Shown in pieces: positions 27,689 to 37,083 of a DNA stretch of 64,000 nt. The DNA comes from Desulfobacteraceae bacterium (lineage in GTDB: Bacteria > Desulfobacterota > Desulfobacteria > Desulfobacterales > Desulfobacteraceae). Within the stretch, counting starts at the first letter, position 1. Every line of letters begins with the position of its first letter. The notes below the pieces were generated by a model that made no database searches, had not been told where the DNA came from, and saw only the letters and a list, made by a program, of their open reading frames with translations. Both the position numbers and the translations under genes were made by a program. Location of the stretch: contig JADGEQ010000012.1 of assembly GCA_016744295.1 (NCBI GenBank), positions 82,450-146,449 of the forward strand, written 5' to 3'.

Positions 27689-28966
27689 TTACTTGAGCTG
27701 CTCAATAAAAGCCTCTATCCGGGTTTTTAATTGCCCGAGATCTTCCATGCCGTAGTCGGTTTCAATTCGCAGACAGGGAATATCCTTTTCTTCCAGGGCT
27801 TTTTCAAGGGGAATCGCCTCCATCATATAGGGCTGGCAGAACTGAAGGCCATAATGGACAACCCCGTCTGCACCATAGGCGTTTGCCATCTCCTCTACAT
27901 GGTCCATCCGGTCTTGGTTGGGGGTAAAAATGGCACAATCCACATCAAAATATCTGTCTGTAATGGCATCCATGAGTTCATCCATGGTGGTGCCGCTATC
28001 GCGGGTTAGATTTCGGGTGCCCCGTTCTCCCACACAGGACTCTTCCCCAACGATCACAGCGCCGGAAGTTTCAATGATCCAGGGCAATTTCCAATTGGGC
28101 ACGGCCATGGGACATCCCGAAATCAAAATACGGGGGGTCTTTTCCGGAACAACCCCTTTTTTGGCATCGATTCTTTTTTCCAGTTCATCGCAAATTTTAT
28201 GGACAGACTCGGTAAACCGGGCCGGGTTATCATAAAAGAAAACCTGGTTTGCCAGCAGGGCATCAAGTCCTGAAATAGGCACAGGATCCGATTTTCGAAG
28301 TTGGTTCAGACGATGAAGGGCTGATCGTTTGGCATTGACAATACCAATGGCTTGTTTCAGGGAATCCTGGGTGATCGCAATCCCAGTCAGTTTTTCCACG
28401 GCAAGCTTAAACCGGTCATATTCGGATCTGAGTAAATCACGGGACCGGCCTGATTTCATCTGGGGCAGATCCATGACATAAAGGTTATCCATCAATGTTC
28501 CCAAGGACTCATAGGCTTTTTTCTTGCCGTCACAGGTATTTTCCCCCACCACCATATCGGCTGCTTCAAGGTAGGGGCAGACCTGTCCCAGCTTGAATCC
28601 AAAGGCAGATTTGATCAGGGCGCAGGTATTTCTGGGCAAATATTTTTCCACCTCTTCAAGGGCAAAATCAGCACCGGAACACAGGCCGACCAGAGTAGCA
28701 TTGGCTGCCAGGGCGATCTCCTCGGGAACAAAGACACAATAGGAACCGATGATTTTCCTGCCCTGTTTTTTCTCTTCCACAAGCTCCTTGATTCTTAAGC
28801 CATGGACCTCGCTCATCACAAAGTCAAAATACCCCATCCCTTCTGGCCTATCCTTCTGGGACAGATAGATATCTGTATAGCCCTTTCCCAGAACTTCCAG
28901 CAGAGAATTATGGGCATCAAGGTTCAGCCCCAACTCAAGCCACATGGATTCATATGTGTTGCTCAT
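27689..28966 (-). CDS. Double-cubane-cluster reductase (2-hydroxyacyl-CoA dehydratase family)
   Basis: 425 aa, ATG 28966 with AGAGG. Conserved cysteines for the iron-sulphur clusters are seen in GSYCVFVP, PRNTCALIKSAFGF, GQVCPYLEA, GENTCDGKKK, ISGCPMAVP, GEESCVGERG and LQFCQPYMME. This fits the double-cubane cluster proteins, which form a complex with a BadF-type ATPase and carry out low-potential two-electron reductions; the natural substrate of the family is not known. The single-gene (rather than alpha/beta) form separates it from HgdAB/FldBC dehydratases. It precedes its activator by one base. Confidence 0.88.
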   Translation of the reverse strand: MSNTYESMWLELGLNLDAHNSLLEVLGKGYTDIYLSQKDRPEGMGYFDFVMSEVHGLRIKELVEEKKQGRKIIGSYCVFVPEEIALAANATLVGLCSGADFALEEVEKYLPRNTCALIKSAFGFKLGQVCPYLEAADMVVGENTCDGKKKAYESLGTLMDNLYVMDLPQMKSGRSRDLLRSEYDRFKLAVEKLTGIAITQDSLKQAIGIVNAKRSALHRLNQLRKSDPVPISGLDALLANQVFFYDNPARFTESVHKICDELEKRIDAKKGVVPEKTPRILISGCPMAVPNWKLPWIIETSGAVIVGEESCVGERGTRNLTRDSGTTMDELMDAITDRYFDVDCAIFTPNQDRMDHVEEMANAYGADGVVHYGLQFCQPYMMEAIPLEKALEEKDIPCLRIETDYGMEDLGQLKTRIEAFIEQLK

Positions 28967-29108
28967 TTTGATTTTCCTCTCTTTTAATATCTAAAATTAT
29001 GAACGTGGCTATCCATAATAGGAATGTCAGAGAGAATCAAATTGATAATTCGAGTAACGACAACGGAAATGGATTGAAAAAACCGATACAAACACCACAG
29101 CCAGATGA

Positions 29109-29290
29109 TCACCCATAATCTGCCCTTTTCCAAGTGGCAACATTTTTTTTCATTGCTCTGCCAAATGGTATGCCCAGTTTTTTCATCCTGTTGCCCAGGG
29201 TTCTCGGATTGATTCCCGAACGATCCCCTCCACCTTACCCCTTGCATTGACCGATGCCTGAGGGTATTTTCTCCGATGGAGAAGGCAGGG
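29109..29290 (-). pseudogene. NtrC-family regulator, C-terminal HTH remnant
   Basis: Between the two reductase genes the minus strand encodes NPRTLGNRMKKLGIPFGRA, the Fis-type helix-turn-helix end of a sigma-54 activator, ending in TGA at 29109. The preceding part (GKVEG, as in the usual SxGKVEGxxGAA) is in a different frame, so at least one frameshift exists, and the AAA domain is absent. The intact activator at 55.1-56.6 kb shows the same tail (KISGGKVEGKNGAA ... NPGTLRHRMRKL), supporting the reading. The rest of 28967-29397 shows nothing else. Confidence 0.65.
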
Positions 29291-29397
29291 CACAACCGGT
29301 ACTCAATGAAAAATTGGGCAAACTTCCCATCTGGAATACCAGATCAGACACCCCCGTTTCTATTTCAGAAAAATCAGGGGGGTGCGAGTGTTTAAAA

Positions 29398-30534
29398 TCA
29401 TATCATTTCAATGAATGCCTCTATTCTGACCCGCAATTGTTCTGTGTCAGATTCAGAATAATCTGTTTCAAGATGAAGGTATGGCAACCCGAAGCGATCC
29501 TGGACATATTTTTGTATCGAAGTGGCTTCAATATTATAGGTATGGCAGGCCTGCCATGTCAGGTCAACAACCCCGTCAACGTAAAATTCACGGATCATTT
29601 CGTCCAGAAGGTCCGTCCTTCCAGGGTTCGGGCTCATGACCGAGCAAGGAATGGAAAGATATTGTTCCGCCAGGGCCTGGATGGGATCAATTGTTTCATC
29701 CACCTGGAATGTCCGTTTGTAGCCGCTGCAATTTTCAAATCCCACCACATTGGCACCGGCCTGCTCGATGATCTTGACCACCTTGTCCGACCCAAGACCG
29801 ATGGGCACCCCGGTCAGAAGAATCCGGGGTGTTTTCAAGGTGTAGGGACTTTTTCCCTGGTCAATCCCCTGGCATTCATCAATGATTTCATCCATGAATT
29901 CAATGCCCTTTTCCGCATCGGCAAAAAAGTTGGTTTTAAACAAAATTTCAACCAGGTCCATGCCGGTTAAGGGAGATGGTTTGGCCTTTGCCACATCCAT
30001 CAAGCGTTTTCTTGTTTTACGCACCCGGTTCTGTAAGCGAATGGCCTGCTTGATTTTTTCCGGGGTGATCTGCCTGCCCGTGATTTCTTCCAGGACAGAT
30101 TTTAATTTTTTAATTTCATCTTTCCAGGGCCCAAGGGAGGTGGCAATATCCTGGTTCTGGGGAAGCTGTAATACATGGACCGTTTTTATCTCGGACATGA
30201 TTTCAAACATTTTCTTTTTACCGTCACAGGTGGTGTCGGCAACAATGAGGTCTGAAAACCTGAAAAATGGACAGGTATCTGTGATGGCGAATCCATAACT
30301 GCTTTTGATCAGCGGGCACAGATTTCTGGGCAGAACTTCTTCCGCCGCTTCAATGGGGTCCTGACGAGTCCCGCAAAGGGATAGCACAATCGCATCTGCA
30401 GCCACTGCAAGTTCCGTGGGGGCATAAAGACAGTAAAATCCGACAACATGATTTCCAGCTTCCTTGTGGGCTTCAATATCCACAAGATTTTGTTCAGAAA
30501 TCTGTTGGAGTTTTGTTAAAAGCTTAGGGTTCAT
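29398..30534 (-). CDS. Second double-cubane-cluster-type reductase
   Basis: 378 aa, ATG 30534 with GGAGAG. It is a paralogue of the 27689-28966 protein: GFYCLYAP, PRNLCPLIKSSYGF, TDTCPFFRF, DTTCDGKKK and FENCSGYKR are retained. One position differs: ISGCP of the first protein is LTGVP here, so a cluster ligand candidate has been lost. It is also ~47 residues shorter at the N-terminus. No second activator is present, so the two may share one ATPase or form a heteromeric complex. That is inference. Confidence 0.85.
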   Translation of the reverse strand: MNPKLLTKLQQISEQNLVDIEAHKEAGNHVVGFYCLYAPTELAVAADAIVLSLCGTRQDPIEAAEEVLPRNLCPLIKSSYGFAITDTCPFFRFSDLIVADTTCDGKKKMFEIMSEIKTVHVLQLPQNQDIATSLGPWKDEIKKLKSVLEEITGRQITPEKIKQAIRLQNRVRKTRKRLMDVAKAKPSPLTGMDLVEILFKTNFFADAEKGIEFMDEIIDECQGIDQGKSPYTLKTPRILLTGVPIGLGSDKVVKIIEQAGANVVGFENCSGYKRTFQVDETIDPIQALAEQYLSIPCSVMSPNPGRTDLLDEMIREFYVDGVVDLTWQACHTYNIEATSIQKYVQDRFGLPYLHLETDYSESDTEQLRVRIEAFIEMI

Positions 30535-30590
30535 TGTATTTTTCTCTCCATGGCGGGTTCATAAACCGGCGGATTGAAAAGCCGGCATCA

Positions 30591-31093
30591 TTAAAATTTT
30601 TCAAGGGACGCATGAATCTTTCGGTACAAAGATCTCCATTCCGGGCTGTTTTGGTCTCTCGGGCGGGCAAGCGGATTCTGAATGATTTGATGAATTCTGC
30701 CGGGATTGCTTTTCATAATAATAATCGGATCCCCAAGACAGATTGCTTCATCAATGCTGTGGGTGACAAACAACACGGTTTTCTGATCGGTCTGCCAGAT
30801 ATGAATCAACTCCTTTTGCAACCCCATTCGTGTCTGGGCATCCAGCGCCCCAAAGGGTTCATCCATGAGCAGCACTTCCGGGTCTGTGGCAAGGGCCCTG
30901 GCAACGGCGACTCTTTGCTGCATACCACCGGAAAGCGGATAGGGAAACCCCCTGGATGGTGTTGATCAAAATGGGAAAAACCGCACCGATAAAGAGGATA
31001 ATGAGACAATCCAGCCAATGCGGTGGTGACGCCCCCCTGAACGGTCTTCTTTAAGAAGCGGGGACGAGTTGTGGAACAAGTTTCATTTTTCAT
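30591..31093 (-). pseudogene. Collapsed sulfonate/nitrate-type ABC transporter
   Basis: The downstream part (30591-30941) is the C-terminal half of an SsuB/TauB-type ATPase: LSGGMQQRVAVARAL, Walker B VLLMDEPFGALD and VTHSIDEAI, but Walker A is missing. Directly before it, in another frame, WLDCLIILFIGAVFPILINTI is a permease fragment of the SsuC/TauC type, preceded by a start MKNETCSTTRPRFLKK. So an internal deletion has fused the head of the permease gene to the tail of the ATPase gene. No substrate-binding protein is present. The 31094-31340 gap is AT-rich with nothing to report. Confidence 0.75.
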
Positions 31094-31340
31094 TTTTTCC
31101 CTGATTTTTCATTTTTAAAATTGTTTACCGTATTGTTAGGTGGTAATAACTATCTTTTAAAAAAAGAAAATTCAAATTGATTATGAAAATGATACCGGCA
31201 TCTCCCATAGATATTTCTGATATGAAAAATTATTTGATTATTTTAATCCAGGGCAATCCCATCTAATTTTTTTATAATTGCCACATACCTGACTCCGTCT
31301 TCCCCAAATGAATCCATTCATCTGCCTAGGGTTATTATTT

Positions 31341-32252
31341 TTAATATGAATCGGAGCTGTAAAGATCTTGCCTTCTGTCTTTCAGGTAAAAGACTTTACT
31401 CTTGTTGGTGCGTTTTTTTACCAGGGTTGCAAGATCCAGGTCGTGATAGAGGATGGCTTCTTTGCCATCAACGCATGCCTTGAGCAGCCGGGCTGTCGCG
31501 GGGTCCCATATGCCCAGGCCTGATCCGTATGCCTTGGTGCCATTTATGCCCAGGTGGTTGCATGCGGCAACATAAAGGGTATTGTCGTAGGCTCTTGCCC
31601 CAAGATAGCGGTTCCAGACCGCGATGCGTCGCTCTCCTCCCAGGGGGGAGGCATGGGGTGTAAAGAGGATCTGGGCACCCTTCAAAGAAAATACAGAAGC
31701 AATTTCAGGGAAATGCATGTCATAGCAGATGCCGATGGCAAAGGTTATCCGGTTGCCATGGGCATCTTTTGCATGGAAGACCGGGAGGGTGTTGCCTTGG
31801 GAGAAAAAGGCTCGTTCCTTGCTGCCCGGGTGGGTTTTCCGGTAGGTTTCGACCCGACCATCGGGAAAGGCAGCGATCTGGGTGATGTAAAGCTGACCCT
31901 CTGCTTTTTCGATGAGTCCAGCAAGGATGATGATCTGAAACGATTGGGAGACCGTTGAGACCCTGGTGGATGATTTTCCAGGGATGGTTTCTGCCAGGGG
32001 AAAAGGATGGTTCCTTTCATATCCGGTAATGGATAATTCCGGGAAGCAGATGATTTCAGCCCTGTTTAGGGCGGCATTTCTTGCGAAGATCTCTATCTTT
32101 TCCAGGTTCTTTTCTTTGCCCTGGCTTGTGTCCATCTGGACAAGGGCGATCCTAAACCCCTCCATCTTAAATGCATGGGCCTTGAGACTATTTTGTCCAG
32201 TTAGGACGAGTGCTGCGGCAAGCACTGACAAAGCAATTATCGATCTTTTCAT
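31341..32252 (-). CDS. Exported carbon-nitrogen hydrolase (nitrilase superfamily)
   Basis: 303 aa. ATG 32252 is set by GGAGA six bases upstream; the open frame before it is unlikely to be translated. A signal peptide (MKRSIIALSVLAAALVLTGQNSLKAHA) precedes the domain, unusual because most nitrilase-superfamily amidases are cytoplasmic. The catalytic triad is complete: Glu in CFPELSITGYE, Lys in YRKTHPGS and Cys in AIGICYDMHFPEIA. The enzyme should hydrolyse an amide outside the cytoplasm. Substrate unknown. No operon partner. The gap to the next gene (32253-32534) shows nothing certain. Confidence 0.85.
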   Translation of the reverse strand: MKRSIIALSVLAAALVLTGQNSLKAHAFKMEGFRIALVQMDTSQGKEKNLEKIEIFARNAALNRAEIICFPELSITGYERNHPFPLAETIPGKSSTRVSTVSQSFQIIILAGLIEKAEGQLYITQIAAFPDGRVETYRKTHPGSKERAFFSQGNTLPVFHAKDAHGNRITFAIGICYDMHFPEIASVFSLKGAQILFTPHASPLGGERRIAVWNRYLGARAYDNTLYVAACNHLGINGTKAYGSGLGIWDPATARLLKACVDGKEAILYHDLDLATLVKKRTNKSKVFYLKDRRQDLYSSDSY

Positions 32253-32534
32253 AAACATTCTCCAGGAAAATCCAAGGATTTGATTTTGGGAATAATTTTT
32301 ACCAAAAACGGTTTTGTCTTTTTTATAGCGTTTGTATGCAAGCGCCAAGAAAAAAAATGATATCAAGGCTATTTTGTCATATCGCAGAACAATGTTTCTT
32401 GGGATAAAATCTTTCATAAAGCCATTTAATTCAAACTTTGAGTTCAAAGAGTATGATCCGCTAAGACTTCCGAAAGTTTATCCCAACGGTCTGGAGTTAG
32501 CTCAGCACGAGCATTTTGTTTGTTCAGCTGTCTG

Positions 32535-33617
32535 TCAAAAGCCTCTTGTTTCACCGATTTTCATAATACAGGCCCGGTCATCGCCAATTCCGTTTTTTAC
32601 GGCAAAGGCCCGGTATCTTTCAGGAGGTTCCCAGGGTGATTCATCCGTCAGTACGATGGTACCCCAGTGGGATGGTATGATCAGGTCAGCTTTTACATCA
32701 TTTGCAATCTGAACGGCTTCTTCCGGATTTGTATGGACAGGTTTCATCACATTTACCGGTTTATATGCTCCGATCGGAACGATAGCAACATCAAATGAAC
32801 CGAACCTTTTGCCTATTTCCTTGAAAAGGGTTTGGGAATAAGCCGTGTCTCCGGCAAAAAAACAGCTTTTATTTTCTGAGCGTACCGCCCATGAGCACCA
32901 CAATGTTTTATTACGATCTCCAAGTCCCCGACTGGAAAAATGAACGGCAGGGAGAGCGGTCACCTTCAGATCATCCAAAACAAAGGATTGATGCCAATCC
33001 AATTCCCGGATGTTTTGATAGCCTCTTTTCGCAAAAAACGATCTTAAACCCAAGGGCACAAATACATGAATCCTTTCTTTGCCAGGCATGGTTTTAACCG
33101 TTTCGGCATCCAGATGATCATAGTGGTTATGTGAGATAATTATAATATCAACTCGGGGAAGTTTAGCCAGTGATATTCCGGGTGGGACATATCGTTCCGG
33201 GCCGAAGGGAAGCGGGCTTGCCAAATCACTGAAAAACGGATCAAATAAAATATTTCTATTTCCAAGTCTCATCAGATAGGTTGAATGCCCTATCCACGTG
33301 ACGGCTTCAGATCCTGAATAATTTATTAATTTCGATACTGCAAGGGATTCATTTATCACGTGACCTTCTGGAACCTCCGGTGTATCAAATAAACCTTCTT
33401 TTACCCTCCTGAAAAAAAAGGGAAATCCGGGCGTTTCCGGTTCAGGAACAGGCGGATAGTTACGGAACCCTCCTGTTGTATGGTGGAGCGGTTTGCCTTC
33501 AATCGTCATTACATGGGGTCCACAGCCGGTCACCGACTGAAGTGCTGCTAACGTGGTTAATTTCATAAATTGTCTGCGCGTCCATCTGTTCCCACTGTCA
33601 ATATTCATATGCATCAT
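32535..33617 (-). CDS. Metallo-beta-lactamase-fold hydrolase, Tat lipoprotein-like
   Basis: 360 aa, ATG 33617 with AAGG. The N-terminus has twin Arg (TRRQFMKL) and a hydrophobic stretch ending in VTGC, a plausible lipobox, so Tat export and lipidation are likely. Metal ligands of the NAPE-PLD/UlaG-like branch follow: WIGHSTYLMR, SHNHYDHLD, HFSSRGLGDR, FFAGDTAY and PSHWGT. Family members hydrolyse phosphodiester or lactone bonds. Divides from the nitrilase-like gene by 282 bp on the same strand. Confidence 0.85.
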   Translation of the reverse strand: MMHMNIDSGNRWTRRQFMKLTTLAALQSVTGCGPHVMTIEGKPLHHTTGGFRNYPPVPEPETPGFPFFFRRVKEGLFDTPEVPEGHVINESLAVSKLINYSGSEAVTWIGHSTYLMRLGNRNILFDPFFSDLASPLPFGPERYVPPGISLAKLPRVDIIIISHNHYDHLDAETVKTMPGKERIHVFVPLGLRSFFAKRGYQNIRELDWHQSFVLDDLKVTALPAVHFSSRGLGDRNKTLWCSWAVRSENKSCFFAGDTAYSQTLFKEIGKRFGSFDVAIVPIGAYKPVNVMKPVHTNPEEAVQIANDVKADLIIPSHWGTIVLTDESPWEPPERYRAFAVKNGIGDDRACIMKIGETRGF

Positions 33618-33720
33618 TGCCTTGTTCCGAATAGGGTAATAAGAAAACTTCAGTCCCGTATAAAATAACGGGTAGGGTATTTACATATGAATTCACTAAT
33701 GGTCATGGAAAAAAACATTT

Positions 33721-35808
33721 TTATTTATCGGTTCGGCTCTTTTGACGATATGGAATCGGTTTCGTATTGTCAATTATGGCCAAAAGTTGTTTTAAATGTC
33801 TACCTTCCCACCAGATAACAGCAAACCGAAAGAGGCCTATCCCAAGCCCTATTGAAAGCATAAAATATAAAAACTCCACAAATTGGGGTGCAGTAATTTG
33901 AGCAAGTGTCAAAACCTTGGGAATAAACAACGTAAAACAAATTAAAAAAAGTGCAGTGGTTCGAAATCTTCGAAAAAGGAATGAGGCATCTTCAGCGTTA
34001 TTTTTTTGGGTCCATTGGCTTAATTGCCAATAACGCAAGATTACAATAATTATTGGAATATTCAGCAGATAAAACCAATAATCGGGATAAAAAAAGACGG
34101 CAATACCATAGAGCATTGGTGCCGATGAAGTTAAAACCGCCAGTATCCGCCCATAGCCATCTTCAAAATCAATCAAAGCAAGACGAAAATTGCCTCCGAG
34201 TAGCCAATAAAATGGAATTAATCCGCATGTTGCGATAGCTGGGTTAATTACATTTTTACTCGTAATAAACCAACCGCCATCTGGAGACCAGATAAATAGA
34301 CGAATCATTATGATAACAACTGCCAGTAGGCATGCAACCGTTTCAAAGGAAAAAATAGTCGCATATGATTTTGCATCAATCCTACATTCTCTTGTATCCC
34401 CACTTTTGCATTCTTTCTGGCGTAATTCAATTTGTTTTTGTTCAGGAAGACTTAGCGGTGTTTTTGAAAAATCCCAGGCCAATTTTGAAAGTTGTTCATG
34501 TGCTATTCTGAGGTGGTTGCCATCCGTCATTTTACAAATGGCATTTGTCTTTTCCAGTGAGGAAAGAACATTATCAAGACAGGCATGATCCTTTGCCTTA
34601 TTTCCTGACCCTAAACCGCAGATATATTCAATCCTTTTAGGATCTAAAGATGTGGATAAACCATTCTCCCCTGAGAGGGCCATAAGAATTTTTAATGCCA
34701 GGGAGGGGCTCTCGGTATTTTCTATAATATATGTTATCAGCGTCTTTTCAAAATTCTCACTGCTCCAATTTACTTGAAGATCATTTTCAGTTCTTATCCC
34801 TGATATTTTTAAAGCATACCAGAATAATTTCACATCTATAGGCAACAGATATTTTTTGTTTTTTTCATTTTTAAGAAAAAGTTGTTTAGCCTTTTCTAAA
34901 AATTCTAAATTCGGGGTATTGCCGTAAACTTTAGTCGCTATTCCGGACCAAAAACTTCCCAAATCATTATCTGTAGCAATCAAAGGCTCTAGAACGAAAA
35001 GCCTGACTTGAGAAAATAGCTTCCTTGCATCTTTAAGCAAATTGTGGACTTCAGACACAGAGTCACCAAGCGTTTCCGTGCGAACCGCTAGAACAACGAT
35101 ATCGGCCCATTTGCACAATTCGGATAAATTTTGTGAAAAAAATTCCATAGAGGTCTGGTCGATGATTATTTGTTCAAACTGATCAAGAAATAAAACCGAG
35201 GATATTCTTTTCTGTTCTGGAGGAGAATGATGTATCAACCAATCTGATAAAACCTTGGTTTCATTTATAGTGTCAGGAAAACCACATAATTTTTTCAATT
35301 CTTTAAACCACTCTTTTATATTCTCCCTTAGGTCTAATCTAAATAAACAAAATCGATCAGAGGATTCATTAACAGGATTAAAAAAATGACTGACAAAAGA
35401 ACTTTTTCCTATTCCTGAAGGGCCAAATACTGATATAATAGGAGCTCTGGTATTCCCAGACGTTTTAATAGTAGCGAGATCAACAACATTCGAAAATTGT
35501 TTTTTTTGTCGAGAATATCCAAAAAAATCCTTGGAATCCGGTTCAAAATCAAAAGTTTGACTAATTTCCACTTTTTTATTTTGTGTGGTAATAATAAAAA
35601 TAATCAAACCGATGCAACTTAGTGCAATAATAAGAAAGATGATTGCGATAATACAAAAAATGATTGATTCGGTGGAAATTGCATCCATCACTATTTTTAA
35701 AGCTGAGAGCAGGCCAATTATCGCACCAAAAGTTCCAAGAAGGATACCAACCGCCTGATGTTGAGCATGCTGATCTATTTTTTTTTGGATTTTTTCTAAA
35801 ATGTTCAT
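33721..35808 (-). CDS. Membrane-anchored STAND-type NTPase
   Basis: 695 aa. ATG 35808 has GGA upstream; GTG/TTG codons before it are less likely. Two transmembrane helices (~19-41 and 49-73) precede an NTPase domain with Walker A GPSGIGKSS (~129-137) and Walker B SVLFLDQFEQ (~204-213), the DQFEQ form typical of novel STAND NTPases. A helical region follows (EKLAWDFS landmark near 470 reads LSKLAWDF), then about six further transmembrane segments (~495-675). STAND proteins act as ligand-triggered switches, several in anti-phage defence. A domain held between N- and C-terminal membrane blocks is unusual. No effector gene is adjacent. Confidence 0.78.
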   Translation of the reverse strand: MNILEKIQKKIDQHAQHQAVGILLGTFGAIIGLLSALKIVMDAISTESIIFCIIAIIFLIIALSCIGLIIFIITTQNKKVEISQTFDFEPDSKDFFGYSRQKKQFSNVVDLATIKTSGNTRAPIISVFGPSGIGKSSFVSHFFNPVNESSDRFCLFRLDLRENIKEWFKELKKLCGFPDTINETKVLSDWLIHHSPPEQKRISSVLFLDQFEQIIIDQTSMEFFSQNLSELCKWADIVVLAVRTETLGDSVSEVHNLLKDARKLFSQVRLFVLEPLIATDNDLGSFWSGIATKVYGNTPNLEFLEKAKQLFLKNEKNKKYLLPIDVKLFWYALKISGIRTENDLQVNWSSENFEKTLITYIIENTESPSLALKILMALSGENGLSTSLDPKRIEYICGLGSGNKAKDHACLDNVLSSLEKTNAICKMTDGNHLRIAHEQLSKLAWDFSKTPLSLPEQKQIELRQKECKSGDTRECRIDAKSYATIFSFETVACLLAVVIIMIRLFIWSPDGGWFITSKNVINPAIATCGLIPFYWLLGGNFRLALIDFEDGYGRILAVLTSSAPMLYGIAVFFYPDYWFYLLNIPIIIVILRYWQLSQWTQKNNAEDASFLFRRFRTTALFLICFTLFIPKVLTLAQITAPQFVEFLYFMLSIGLGIGLFRFAVIWWEGRHLKQLLAIIDNTKPIPYRQKSRTDK

Positions 35809-36139
35809 TGCTTCCACCAATCATTAAAAAATATTTTGGTTTTGATATTAGTGAATCAACCTTATTCCCCAAAAAGAAAGAAGATCCTCCATGCTGGAAA
35901 TCAAGATAGAACATTTTCTCAATTATTGTAAAGTATCAAATTTACGATCGGGTCTATTCAATCATTACCACAGAATGATGATTTTTTTTGTTCAAAATTT
36001 ATTTTATCCCAAATTGTTTTCAAGATTACCGATCATTTCATTTTACAAATGCGCTGCAATGCGTTAATGAGTCTATCTTTAATTAATCAATTCAGTGTTT
36101 CACCATGCGCACTATTTATTTTTTTACAGGATTTATGAA

Positions 36140-36880
36140 ATGAACGATTATATATTTATGTCCCTTTTCTGGGGTTTTGGCGGCCTCGTTAACGGCATAG
36201 CGGGATTTGGCAGTGCTCTTATCGCAACACCTCTTTCCACCATGTTTGTGGATATTTCTCTGGTTATTCCGGCAGGAACAATCATCGCTCTTTCCATGAA
36301 CAGTCAGATGGGAATCACCTTTCGTAAATATGCAGACTGGAACCGGATTCGCCCACTTATAATAGGATCAATTCCGGGCACGATTACAGGCGTTGCCCTG
36401 ATGAAAAAACTCCCCGGTGATTATCTAAAGCTCGCAATGGGATTTTTCCTTATTATTTACGCATCCTGGAGTCTTCTTTATGAAGGAAGATTCAGAAAAA
36501 TTGTTTCAAAACACTGGGGCTTTGTAGCAGGTTTTTGCTCTTCAGCCATTGGAACATCCGTGGGAATGGGCGGTCCCCCAACCATCGTATACAGCTCTCT
36601 GGCTGGGTGGAAGCAGGAGCAGGTAAAAGCTGGGATCGGGAGCTTTTTCATGTGCGCCGGCGTGATCATGATAAGTGCGCAGTCCATTGCAGGACTTCAG
36701 AACAGCGCTTCCATTACACTTGCCATGGTTTCGATTCCTTCAGCTATAATGGGCGGGTGGATCGGGATTCGAATTTCAAGATTGATCGGTGATTTTTCCT
36801 ATAGGAAAATACTCTTTTCTGCGCTTTTGTGCATGGGTGCAATGATTTTATATCGGGCAGTTAATGCGATTTTCTTTTAG
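36140..36880 (+). CDS. TauE/SafE-family sulfite/sulfonate exporter
   Basis: 246 aa. ATG 36140 has AGGA upstream; codons before it are not supported. Eight hydrophobic segments in two half repeats; the first begins GGLVNGIAGFGSALIATPL and the second AGFCSSAIGTSVGMGGPPT, the repeat signatures of TSUP transporters. They carry sulfite, sulfoacetate or related organosulfur anions across the inner membrane. The 330 bp upstream (35809-36139) are AT-rich with no other gene. Confidence 0.88.
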   Translation: MNDYIFMSLFWGFGGLVNGIAGFGSALIATPLSTMFVDISLVIPAGTIIALSMNSQMGITFRKYADWNRIRPLIIGSIPGTITGVALMKKLPGDYLKLAMGFFLIIYASWSLLYEGRFRKIVSKHWGFVAGFCSSAIGTSVGMGGPPTIVYSSLAGWKQEQVKAGIGSFFMCAGVIMISAQSIAGLQNSASITLAMVSIPSAIMGGWIGIRISRLIGDFSYRKILFSALLCMGAMILYRAVNAIFF

Positions 36881-37002
36881 TATTATCTATTTTAATTAAT
36901 AAACGCTAACCTTTTCAAACAACCGGCTTGACCGGTTTATTTGACTCGTTGAAATCCATATTCAATTCTTATGGTGTTGTTTCCATGGGTAAAATTATCA
37001 AC

Positions 37003-37044
37003 AAAAAAGGTGGAGGCCGCTGTAAGTGGTCTCCACCTTTTTTG
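37003..37044. terminator. Bidirectional terminator
   Basis: AAAAAAGGTGGAG and CTCCACCTTTTTT form a perfect 13-bp stem flanked by A and T runs. It separates the converging transporter and TPR genes and can stop both. Confidence 0.9.
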
Positions 37045-37083
37045 TTTTGTAAAAAGTGAGGTTGTTGACAACGCCCATGGACA

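Noticed and set aside
32253..32447. N-terminal extension of the nitrilase-like gene
   Set aside because: It would bury the signal peptide and bypass the well-placed GGAGA site.
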